Shown here piece by piece: positions 7,984 through 15,239 of a stretch of 61,656 bases of DNA (its first letter is position 1; each line of letters opens with the position of its first letter). The position numbers were made by a program, and so were the translations under genes. This DNA comes from Bradyrhizobium sp. S69 (GTDB lineage: Bacteria; Pseudomonadota; Alphaproteobacteria; Rhizobiales; Xanthobacteraceae), in the NCBI RefSeq assembly GCF_009766005.1, contig NZ_LMUK01000012.1, forward strand, positions 20,001-81,656, read 5' to 3'. The notes under the pieces were generated by a model. The model was not told where the DNA came from, did not search any database, and was given only the letters and a program-made list of their open reading frames with translations.

Positions 7984-9018
7984 ATGACGATCAAGGCGGC
8001 GCTAGAACTGGTGAAACTGACCAAGAAATACGGCACCGTGACCGCCGTGGATGCTATCGACCTCAAGATACCAGCGGGCTCCTATTGTTGCCTGCTCGGG
8101 CCTTCCGGCTGCGGCAAGACATCCACGCTGCGCATGATTGCCGGCCACGAATCCGCGACATCCGGCGATATCATTGTCGGACCGAAGAATGTGACGGACC
8201 TGCCGCCCGCTCAGCGAAGCACGGCAATGATGTTCCAGTCCTACGCTCTATTTCCGCATCTGTCCGTCATCGACAACGTTGCCTTTGCCCTGAAAATGAA
8301 AGGCGTCGCCAAAGCCGAGCGCCATGCCGAGGCTGGAAAATTGCTGGAACTGGTCGACATGCAGGCCTATTCGGCGCGACTCCCGGGGCAGCTCTCCGGT
8401 GGCCAGCAACAGCGGGTGGCGCTTGCACGCGCCTTGATTACCTCACCCCAGATTCTGCTGCTCGACGAGCCGCTTTCGGCGCTCGATCCATTTTTGCGGC
8501 TGAGGATGCGAGCCGAACTCAAGAAACTGCAGCGCGAGCTCGGGATTTCCTTCATCCATGTCACGCACGGCCAGGACGAGGCGATGGCGCTGGCCGACAT
8601 TGTGGTTCTGATGAATAGCGGCCGGATCGAGCAGCAGGGCTCACCGCGAGAAATCTTCAACCATCCCCGAACCGCGTTCACCGCGAAATTCATCGGCGGC
8701 CACAACGTCATCGCTATCGGCAACGAGACCTTCGCGGTTCGCGATGATCGTCTCAACCTGAGAAGGCCGGGCGAAGCCGTCAATGGTCCGTCGATCGCCG
8801 GCACCGTCAGCGAGATCGAATACCAGGGGACCTATATCCGCGTCGCGATTGCCGCTGACGACGGGACGGATATCTCGGCCCAACTCACTGAAAGTCAGTT
8901 CGACGCGACCAACTACGCCGTTGGCGAGCATGTTCTCGCCAGCTGGGACCCGGCGCAGGCGAGCCCCCTGAAGACCAGCAGTTCTGTAGCTATCCCGCCG
9001 TCCGACAAGGCGGCTTGA
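7984..9018 (+). CDS. ABC transporter ATP-binding protein, spermidine/putrescine (PotA) type
   Basis: The 344-residue protein energises a polyamine-type importer at the inner face of the membrane. It has Walker A GPSGCGKTS (39-47), Q-loop MMFQSYALFPHLSV, signature LSGGQQQRVALARAL, Walker B ILLLDEPLSALD and the H-loop FIHVTHGQDEA. Beyond residue about 240 comes a TOBE-type regulatory domain (FIGGHNVIAIGNETFAVRDDRLNLRRPGE), typical of PotA/FbpC proteins. The frame extends upstream to 7873, but the family N-terminus fits the ATG at 7984. It overlaps or abuts the binding-protein gene (start 9036) and heads a five-gene operon. The substrate could be a polyamine, opine or another organic cation. Confidence 0.92.
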   Translation: MTIKAALELVKLTKKYGTVTAVDAIDLKIPAGSYCCLLGPSGCGKTSTLRMIAGHESATSGDIIVGPKNVTDLPPAQRSTAMMFQSYALFPHLSVIDNVAFALKMKGVAKAERHAEAGKLLELVDMQAYSARLPGQLSGGQQQRVALARALITSPQILLLDEPLSALDPFLRLRMRAELKKLQRELGISFIHVTHGQDEAMALADIVVLMNSGRIEQQGSPREIFNHPRTAFTAKFIGGHNVIAIGNETFAVRDDRLNLRRPGEAVNGPSIAGTVSEIEYQGTYIRVAIAADDGTDISAQLTESQFDATNYAVGEHVLASWDPAQASPLKTSSSVAIPPSDKAA

Positions 9019-9035
9019 CCCCCGAGGAGACGATT

Positions 9036-10328
9036 ATGAGCAATCCTTCGAAATCAAACAGCGGCGTCAGCCGTCGCGCCTTGCTGAAGGGCACCGCCGG
9101 AGCGGTGGGTCTCGCGGCGGGTTCGGGTGCCATCACCGGTTTCCCTTATGTCCACTCGGCCGAGCCGAAAGTGTTGCGTTATCTCGGGACCGCGGTGAAC
9201 GAGGGCGATGAAATCTCGAAGAAATGCCTGGAAGATACCGGCATCAAGATCGAGTACATCACCGCGACAACCGACGACGTGACCAAGCGCGTGATCACCC
9301 AGCCAAATTCGTTCGATGTGCTCGATACGGAATATTTCACACTGAAGAAGCTGGTACCATCGGGCAATATTTTTGCGCTCGATGCCAAGAAGATCAAGCA
9401 GTTCGACAATATCACCCCGGTCTTCACCAAGGGTCAGTTGCCCAACGGCAAGAAGATCGGCGGCCAGGGCACCGCGCCCTGGAAGGTGCTTTATCTGGAG
9501 GGTGCGAACTCCAAGAAGTTCTCGACGACACCGACCGAATTCGTGACGCTGATTCCGACGGTCTACAACGCCGATACGCTCGGTATCCGGCCGGATCTGA
9601 TCAAGCGGCCGATTACGTCCTGGACCGAACTGCTCAATCCCGAATTCAAGGGCAAGGCCTCGATCCTGAACATCCCCTCGATCGGTATCATGGATGCCGC
9701 GATGGTGGTCGAAGCTACCGGCCAGCATACATATGCCGACAAGGGCAACATGACGAAGGCCGAGATTGATCTCACCATGAAGATCATGACCGAAGCCAAG
9801 CAGGCCGGCCAGTTCCGCGCGTTCTGGAAGGATTTCAACGAATCCGTCAACCTGATGGCGTCAGGCGAAACCGTGATCCAGTCGATGTGGTCGCCTGCGG
9901 TCACCAAAGTGCGCTCGATGGGAATCGCCTGCAAGTTTCAGCCGCTCAAGGAAGGCTATCGCTCGTGGGCATCGGGATTCTGCGTATCAAAGGCAGCTTC
10001 GGGTCCGAAGCTCGACTGGGCCTATGAATTCGTGAACTGGTATCTTTCTGGCTGGGCGGGCGCCTATCTCAATCGTCAGGGCTACTACTCGGCTGTTCTT
10101 TCCACCGCCAAGGCCAACATGACGGCTGACGAATGGGGCTACTGGATGGAGGGCAAGGCCGCCATCGGCGATATCAAGGCGCCGGACGGCACCATCCTCG
10201 AGAAAGCCGGCGCCACGCGTGACGGAGGTTCCTATGACGACCGCATGGGCGCGGTCGCCTGCTGGAACGCTGTCATGGACGAGAACGATTACATGGTGCG
10301 CAAGTGGAATGAATTCATCGCCGCTTGA
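9036..10328 (+). CDS. Extracellular solute-binding protein, PotD/polyamine type, with Tat signal
   Basis: A 430-residue periplasmic binding protein. The N-terminus SRRALLKGTAGAVGLAAGSG is a twin-arginine signal, so the protein is probably exported folded. The body reads as a type-2 periplasmic binding protein (VLRYLGTAVNEGDEI, DVLDTEYFTLKKLVPSGNI, SMWSPAVTKVRSMG, WASGFCVSKAASGPKLDWAYEFVNWYLSG). The last phrase is the recognisable C-lobe of PotD-like proteins. The start is the ATG at 9036, with GAGGAG at 9024-9029; a TTG at 9015 would add seven residues but has no ribosome site. A strong stem-loop follows directly after the stop. Confidence 0.92.
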   Translation: MSNPSKSNSGVSRRALLKGTAGAVGLAAGSGAITGFPYVHSAEPKVLRYLGTAVNEGDEISKKCLEDTGIKIEYITATTDDVTKRVITQPNSFDVLDTEYFTLKKLVPSGNIFALDAKKIKQFDNITPVFTKGQLPNGKKIGGQGTAPWKVLYLEGANSKKFSTTPTEFVTLIPTVYNADTLGIRPDLIKRPITSWTELLNPEFKGKASILNIPSIGIMDAAMVVEATGQHTYADKGNMTKAEIDLTMKIMTEAKQAGQFRAFWKDFNESVNLMASGETVIQSMWSPAVTKVRSMGIACKFQPLKEGYRSWASGFCVSKAASGPKLDWAYEFVNWYLSGWAGAYLNRQGYYSAVLSTAKANMTADEWGYWMEGKAAIGDIKAPDGTILEKAGATRDGGSYDDRMGAVACWNAVMDENDYMVRKWNEFIAA

Positions 10329-10340
10329 TGCGATCTCGGG

Positions 10341-10368
10341 ACTTGCCGGGCCGACGCGCCCGGCAAGT
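10341..10368 (+). promoter_or_regulatory. Perfect 10-bp stem-loop between binding-protein and permease genes
   Basis: ACTTGCCGGG (10341-10350) pairs perfectly with CCCGGCAAGT (10359-10368) across an 8-base loop, 12 bases after the binding-protein stop. No T-run follows, so it is more likely a 3' mRNA stabiliser or partial attenuator than a full terminator. Such a hairpin would explain higher expression of the binding protein than of the permeases. Confidence 0.75.
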
Positions 10369-10400
10369 CATGCTCCGATTTGACAGAGATCGGCCTTTTC

Positions 10401-11282
10401 ATGGTTCAAGACCGCAAATCCTTGGTTGCGTGGCTTCAGGCCGCGCCGATGATGCTGATCTTCACGTTGTTTTTTCTGCTGCCGTTGCTGTTCGTGACGA
10501 TTGTCAGCGCGTGGGACTACAATGAATATGAAATGATCCCCGCCTTTAGTCTGCGCGGCTATACCGATACGTTCGAGGGATGCATCGCCGGGTTGCCGGA
10601 TCTGTGCACCATCCTGAAGACCTACCTGAAGACATTGAAATTGTGCCTGCTGACCTGGAGCCTGACGCTTCTGATCGGCTTCACGGTGGCGTATTTCCTC
10701 GCGTTCCACGTGCGATCCAAAACCTGGCAGATTGTGCTCACTTTGCTCTGCACCATTCCATTCTGGACCTCGAATGTGATCCGCATGATCGCATGGATTC
10801 CGCTGCTCGGCCGCAACGGACTGGTCAACAAGGGGCTTGAGGGCATCGGGCTGATCCAGCAACCGGTCGAATGGCTGCTGTTCTCCGAATTCTCCGTCGT
10901 GCTGGCCCTTGTGCACCTCTTCACCTTTTTCATGGTGGTGCCGATCTTCAATTCGATGATCCGGATCGACAAGCGGCTGATCGAAGCCGCCTACGACGCC
11001 GGGGCCACCGGCTGGCAGACCCTCGTGAACATCATCATTCCGCTGGCAAAGCCGGGAATCGTGATCGGTTCGATCTTCGTGATCACCATCGTGATGGGTG
11101 ATTTTGTCACCGTCGGCGTGATGGGCGGCGAACAAATCGCATCCGCCGGCAAGATCATCGAGACGCGCCTCAGCGCCTTGCAGTTTCCCGCCGCCGCCGC
11201 CAACGCCGTCATCCTGCTCGGCATCACGATCCTGATCATTTCATCGCTGACCCGGATCGTCGATATCCGCAAGGAATTGTGA
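10401..11282 (+). CDS. ABC transporter permease, PotB/PotH-like
   Basis: A 293-residue inner-membrane permease with about six hydrophobic segments (APMMLIFTLFFLLPLLFVTI at the N-terminus, then TWSLTLLIGFTVAYFLAF, IVLTLLCTIPFWTSNVIRM and others). The EAA loop that contacts the ATPase reads IEAAYDAGATGWQTLVNIIIPLAKPG. TIPFWTSNVIRMIAWIPLLG is the conserved region of polyamine-type permeases. The ATG at 10401 is preferred to an upstream TTG at 10380 because the extension has no ribosome site and overlaps the stem-loop flank. It is followed one base later by the partner permease gene. Confidence 0.92.
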   Translation: MVQDRKSLVAWLQAAPMMLIFTLFFLLPLLFVTIVSAWDYNEYEMIPAFSLRGYTDTFEGCIAGLPDLCTILKTYLKTLKLCLLTWSLTLLIGFTVAYFLAFHVRSKTWQIVLTLLCTIPFWTSNVIRMIAWIPLLGRNGLVNKGLEGIGLIQQPVEWLLFSEFSVVLALVHLFTFFMVVPIFNSMIRIDKRLIEAAYDAGATGWQTLVNIIIPLAKPGIVIGSIFVITIVMGDFVTVGVMGGEQIASAGKIIETRLSALQFPAAAANAVILLGITILIISSLTRIVDIRKEL

Positions 11283-11283
11283 A

Positions 11284-12162
11284 ATGGGCGAGAAACGGTC
11301 CAGATCGTTTTATGTGCTGGCGGCGTTCTTCGGCGCTTACGTGCTGTTTCTCTACGGACCGATGATCGCGATCTACATCCTGTCGTTCCAGGGCCCGGAC
11401 GGCGGCCTCACTTTCCCGATGAATGGCGTCTCGCTGGTATGGTTCGGCAAGGTGTTCTCGGGGTCGGGCATCGTCGACATCGGCGCGGCTTTCAAGCGAT
11501 CGCTCGAACTCGGCCTGGTCGTCATGGTGCTGACGGTCGTGCTTTCGGTTTCGGCCGGCATGGCCTTCCGCAAATCCTTCCGTGGCGCGACCTTCCTGTT
11601 TTATGTGGCCATTGCGAGCCTGATCATGCCGTCGATCATCACCTCGCTCGGCATCGCGCTGGAATTCCGGTTGCTCGACGATTTCATCATCAAGAGCGGC
11701 GCCGACAACTGGACGACGGCGATGGGACTTTTCACGTCAGGCCTCGGCGCGCATCTGACCTGGACCTTGCCGTTCGGGCTTTTGATCATGTTTGCCATCT
11801 TCAACCGGTTCGATGGCCGGCTTGAAGAGGCGGCGCGCGATCTCGGCGCCACACCCTGGCAGACATTTCGCCACGTCGTGCTGCCGATCATATTGCCGTC
11901 TGTCGTGGGTATCGGCCTGTTCGGCTTTACGTTGTCGTGGGACGAACTCGCGCGTTCCAGCCAGGCCATCGGATCGGTCAATACCTTGCCGCTTGAATTG
12001 CAGGGCCTGACCACAACCGTGACCAAGCCGGACATCTATGCACTGGGAACATTGACGAGCGGCGTATCCTTCCTCGTCATTTTCGCAGCATTGGTCGTCA
12101 TTCTCGCGCTGCAGGCGCGGCAGCGACGCCATGGGTCTGACGCGGGCAAGGGAATGGTGTAG
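11284..12162 (+). CDS. ABC transporter permease, PotC/PotI-like
   Basis: The 292-residue partner permease begins just after the preceding stop, with AAGGA at 11270-11274. The segments FGAYVLFLYGPMIAIYILSF, LVVMVLTVVLSVSAGMAF, FLFYVAIASLIMPSIITSLG and FLVIFAALVVILALQAR are membrane-spanning. The EAA loop is LEEAARDLGATPWQTFRHVVLPIILPS. Together with the upstream permease it should form the heterodimeric channel for the PotA-like ATPase and PotD-like binding protein. Confidence 0.92.
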   Translation: MGEKRSRSFYVLAAFFGAYVLFLYGPMIAIYILSFQGPDGGLTFPMNGVSLVWFGKVFSGSGIVDIGAAFKRSLELGLVVMVLTVVLSVSAGMAFRKSFRGATFLFYVAIASLIMPSIITSLGIALEFRLLDDFIIKSGADNWTTAMGLFTSGLGAHLTWTLPFGLLIMFAIFNRFDGRLEEAARDLGATPWQTFRHVVLPIILPSVVGIGLFGFTLSWDELARSSQAIGSVNTLPLELQGLTTTVTKPDIYALGTLTSGVSFLVIFAALVVILALQARQRRHGSDAGKGMV

Positions 12163-12171
12163 AACCGCTTC

Positions 12172-12906
12172 ATGCGCATTCTCATCGTCAACCCGAATAC
12201 GACCGCCGCCATGACTGAGAAGATCGGCCGCGCGGCACGCGCCGCCGCGGCCGTGGGCACCGAGATCATCGCAGTCAATCCGCCGGACGGGCCGGTCTCG
12301 ATCGAAGGCTATTATGACGAGGCGTTTTCGGTGCCTGGGCTACTGGCCGAAATCGCGAAGGGCGACATCTCAGGGGTTTCCGCCCACATCATCGCCTGCT
12401 TCGATGACACGGGTCTCGAGGCGGCGCGATGTATTTCGCCGGTGCCCGTCATCGGTATCGGCGAGGCGGCGTTTCATCTGGCCTCGATGCTGGGCCACCG
12501 CTTCTCGGTCGTGACGACGCTCTCGCGCTCGATCGCGGCCATCGAGAACAACCTGCTGAAATACGGGTTGGCCGGCCGCTGCGCCAAAGTGCGGGCGTGC
12601 GAGGTGCCGGTGCTGTCGCTCGACGATCCCGCGTCGGATGCCGCCGCGCGGATCGGTGCGGAAATCGAGCTCGCCAAACAAGAGGACCGGGCCGAAGCGA
12701 TCGTTCTGGGGTGTGCCGGCATGGCCGATTTGGCCGCACGTCTGTCGCAGCGTCATGGTCTGCCCGTGCTCGATGGGGTCGCGAGCGCCGTCAAGCTGGC
12801 GGAAGCCTTCGGCGCGCTGGGCCTCAAGACCTCAAAGATCGGCGCCTATGCGCCCCCGCGACCGAAACCCTATCTCGGATCGGTTGCATCGTTCTCACCG
12901 CGCTAG
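12172..12906 (+). CDS. Asp/Glu/hydantoin racemase family protein
   Basis: The 244-residue protein starts MRILIVNPNTTAAMTEKIG, the hallmark of hydantoin/allantoin racemase-type proteins. Two cysteine motifs typical of the two-base racemases are present: IIACFDDTGLEAAR (first Cys about residue 82) and IVLGCAGMADLA (second Cys about residue 182). It sits 9 bp after the permease gene and closes the ABC operon. This suggests the imported compound is a hydantoin-, allantoin- or amino-acid-like molecule that needs racemising, not a simple polyamine. The family is clear, but the exact substrate is inference. Confidence 0.88.
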   Translation: MRILIVNPNTTAAMTEKIGRAARAAAAVGTEIIAVNPPDGPVSIEGYYDEAFSVPGLLAEIAKGDISGVSAHIIACFDDTGLEAARCISPVPVIGIGEAAFHLASMLGHRFSVVTTLSRSIAAIENNLLKYGLAGRCAKVRACEVPVLSLDDPASDAAARIGAEIELAKQEDRAEAIVLGCAGMADLAARLSQRHGLPVLDGVASAVKLAEAFGALGLKTSKIGAYAPPRPKPYLGSVASFSPR

Positions 12907-12943
12907 AGCACGATGATTGTTGATTGAATCGGCCGCGATTTCC

Positions 12944-13071
12944 CTTCACCTCTCCCGTTGGGAGAGGTCGGCGCATAGCGCCGGGTGAGGGGTTAGGCCT
13001 CTCGCTTGGTTAAGAAGCCCTCACCCGATTTGCTTCGCAAATCGACCTCTCCCCGCCGGGGAGAGGTGAAG
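12944..13071. repeat. Intergenic inverted repeat, CTTCACCTCTCCC...GGGAGAGGTGAAG family
   Basis: The 128-bp element is bounded by CTTCACCTCTCCC and its complement GGGGAGAGGTGAAG, with inner pairs GGGTGAGGG/CCCTCACCC. A related element is at 47111-47267. An AGAGCACGATGA motif lies 40 bp to its left, matching the AGAGCATGATGAGAT motif seen beside other hairpins in this window. It sits between convergent genes and could act as a bidirectional terminator. Confidence 0.88.
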
Positions 13072-13120
13072 AAAAGTGCGCGGACAGCGCTAGCTCAATC
13101 CGATCTCATCCCGCGCTAGG

Positions 13121-14110
13121 CTACCGCGCGCAGTCGACAACGACGGTGCCGAGCTTGTCGCCTTTTTCGACCGCCAAGTGCGCCTGCGCGGTGTCCGAGA
13201 GCGCGAATTGCGCGGCGATATTGTGGATGCGCGGGCCGCCCGCCAGCCATTTCGAGATATCGGCCTGGGCTGCGGCCAAAAGCTCGGGCGGCAGCGCATA
13301 GAGCACCAGGGTCCGCAGGGCGATGCATTTTTCCATCAAGTCACGCATCGCAATCATCGGCGTGCGATTGCCGTTGGTGGCATAGACGGCGATGGTCGAA
13401 TTCATCGCCATGATCTTCAGCGTGGTGGCGAGATTGCCGCCGAAATCGACGTCGACGACGCGATCGACGCCACGGGTTTCGGTGAACGCCATCACCTTGG
13501 CGACGACGTCCTCGGTCCGGTAATTGACGACGAGATCGGCGCCGGCCAGGCGTGCCTCGATATCCTTGGCCGGCGAGCTCACGGTCGCGATCACGCGGGC
13601 GCCGCCCCATTTCGCCAGTTGCACGGCATAGTGTCCGACCGCGCCGGCGCCGCCGGTGACCAGAACGGTCTGGCCGGTGATCGGCCCATCGCTGAACAGG
13701 CTGCACCACGCCGTCATGCAGGGAATGCCGAGCGTCGCGCCCGCGGCGAAGGAAAGCTCTTCGGGCAGCGGCGTCACTAGATTTTCGGCCAGGGTGATGT
13801 ACTCGGCCGCGGTGCCGAAGGCGCGGCCGTTGCGCTGGCCGTTGAACAGCCAGACGCGCTGGCCGACGCTGAGCCGCGTGACGCCGTCACCGGTCTGGTC
13901 GATAATTCCGGCGCCGTCACTGTTGGGAATCACCCGCGGAAATTCCATCGCGCGATAGCTGCCGGCACGGCGGCCGACATCGGCGGGATTGACGCCGGAG
14001 GCCTCCAGCCGCACGCGCACTTCGCCCCGAGCCGCCACAGGCGTCGGCATCTCGCCCACGGTCAATACCGTGGGCGCGGCACCCGTCCGCTCGTACCAGA
14101 CGGCCTTCAT
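13121..14110 (-). CDS. NADPH:quinone oxidoreductase-like zinc-free MDR enzyme
   Basis: A 329-residue medium-chain dehydrogenase/reductase. The N-terminal GroES-like domain reads MKAVWYERTGAAPTVLTVGE and VRLEASGVNPADVGRRAG. The NADPH Rossmann motif is VLVTGGAGAVGHYAVQLA (about residues 148-165). The structural and catalytic zinc cysteines of alcohol dehydrogenases are absent, placing it with QOR-type reductases. Such enzymes reduce quinones or enones. It is followed by an SDR gene upstream (14143), 32 bp away on the same strand, so the two may be co-transcribed. Confidence 0.9.
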   Translation of the reverse strand: MKAVWYERTGAAPTVLTVGEMPTPVAARGEVRVRLEASGVNPADVGRRAGSYRAMEFPRVIPNSDGAGIIDQTGDGVTRLSVGQRVWLFNGQRNGRAFGTAAEYITLAENLVTPLPEELSFAAGATLGIPCMTAWCSLFSDGPITGQTVLVTGGAGAVGHYAVQLAKWGGARVIATVSSPAKDIEARLAGADLVVNYRTEDVVAKVMAFTETRGVDRVVDVDFGGNLATTLKIMAMNSTIAVYATNGNRTPMIAMRDLMEKCIALRTLVLYALPPELLAAAQADISKWLAGGPRIHNIAAQFALSDTAQAHLAVEKGDKLGTVVVDCAR

Positions 14111-14142
14111 TCACGCCGGGCCTTCACTTACATCACCTTCAT

Positions 14143-14928
14143 TTACATCGTGCCGGGGTAGGCGCCGCCGTCGAGCAGGATGTTCTGGCCGGTGATGAAG
14201 CCGGCCTTGGCCCCGCAAAGAAACGCGCACGCGAGCCCGAATTCCTCGGGGTCACCGACGCGGCCCGCAGGGTTGGTCTTGCCGCGCTCGGCGATCATCT
14301 GATCAAGGGTCACGCCGCGCTTCTCGGCTTCGGCCTTGGCGACGGCGCCGCGCAGGCGATCGGTGTCGAACGGGCCCGGCAACAGGCCGTTGATGGTGAC
14401 GTTGTTGATCACCGTCTTGCGCGCAATGCCGGCGACAAAGCCGGTGAGGCCGGAGCGCGCGCCGTTCGACAAGCCGAGCACCTCGATCGGCGCCTTCACC
14501 GCGGCGGAGGTGATGTTGACGATGCGGCCGAACTTGCGTGCCATCATGCCGTCCACCGTTGCCTTGATCAGCTCGATCGGCGTCAGCATGTTGGCGTCGA
14601 TCGCCTTGATCCAGTCGTCGCGGGTCCAGTTGCGGAAATCGCCGGGCGGCGGGCCGCCGGCGTTGTTGATCAGGATATCCGGATCGGGACACGCCTTCAG
14701 CGCGGCCTCGCGGCCGGCCGGCGTGGTGATATCGCCGACCACTTCCGTCACCGTGACGCCAGGGCTCAATTTACGGATTTCCGCGGCGGTCTTTGCCAGC
14801 GCCTCGGCGCCCCGCGCGGTCAATGTGACATCCACGCCTTCCGCAGCCAGCGCGATTGCGCAGGCGCGTCCCAAACCCTTGCTGGATGCGCATACGATGG
14901 CGCGGCGGCCTTTGATCCCAAGATCCAC
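14143..14928 (-). CDS. SDR family protein lacking the YxxxK catalytic motif
   Basis: The 261-residue protein has a classical SDR scaffold: cofactor motif CASSKGLGRA (13-22), INNAGGPPPGD (87-97) and the catalytic Ser at 141 in VNITSAAV. Thirteen residues later, where the Tyr should be, the sequence is L-S154-N-G-A-R158-SGLTGF, so the general-base Tyr and partner Lys are Ser and Arg. The rest, including NGLLPGPFDTDRL and FITGQNILLDGGAYPG, is intact and there is no frameshift. It may use another mechanism or be a binding/regulatory protein. It is commonly annotated as a 3-oxoacyl-ACP reductase-like protein, a name this active site does not support. Confidence 0.88.
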   Translation of the reverse strand: MDLGIKGRRAIVCASSKGLGRACAIALAAEGVDVTLTARGAEALAKTAAEIRKLSPGVTVTEVVGDITTPAGREAALKACPDPDILINNAGGPPPGDFRNWTRDDWIKAIDANMLTPIELIKATVDGMMARKFGRIVNITSAAVKAPIEVLGLSNGARSGLTGFVAGIARKTVINNVTINGLLPGPFDTDRLRGAVAKAEAEKRGVTLDQMIAERGKTNPAGRVGDPEEFGLACAFLCGAKAGFITGQNILLDGGAYPGTM

Positions 14929-15088
14929 AGTCTCACTCCCATGTCGTCAGATGATTTTTGCAAGCTTTTTGCAAATGTGATGGCGCCATACTAGCCAAGT
15001 CGGATGGCCCTGAGTAGTGGCTCCCTGCCGCCCGAAATGCATAGCAGCGGGCGGAACCCGCACGGCGGCGCATTGATCGAGGGGGTCG

Positions 15089-15201
15089 CCGTCATCCTGA
15101 GGAGCGCACTCTTGTGCGCGTCTCGAAGGATGGCCGCACGCACGGTGCTGAACACCATCCTTCGAGGCGCGCCAAAGATGGCGCGCACCTCAGGATGACG
15201 G
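15089..15201. repeat. Intergenic hairpin repeat, CCGTCATCCTGAGG...CATCCTTCGAGGC family
   Basis: Outer arms CCGTCATCCTGAG and CTCAGGATGACGG are perfect complements; inner parts CGAAGGATGG and CCATCCTTCG also pair. It is the same family as 40566-40677. It occupies most of the 311-bp space between the SDR gene start and the end of the GMC gene; the rest shows nothing gene-like. Confidence 0.9.
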
Positions 15202-15239
15202 TGGCGTGTGGGGGTGATGGCAGCAGCGCGCGTGGCGCG

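Noticed and set aside
12944..13071. CRISPR-like repeat array at the CTTCACCTCTCCC elements
   Set aside because: These are single inverted repeats without regularly spaced direct repeats, and no cas genes occur in the window.
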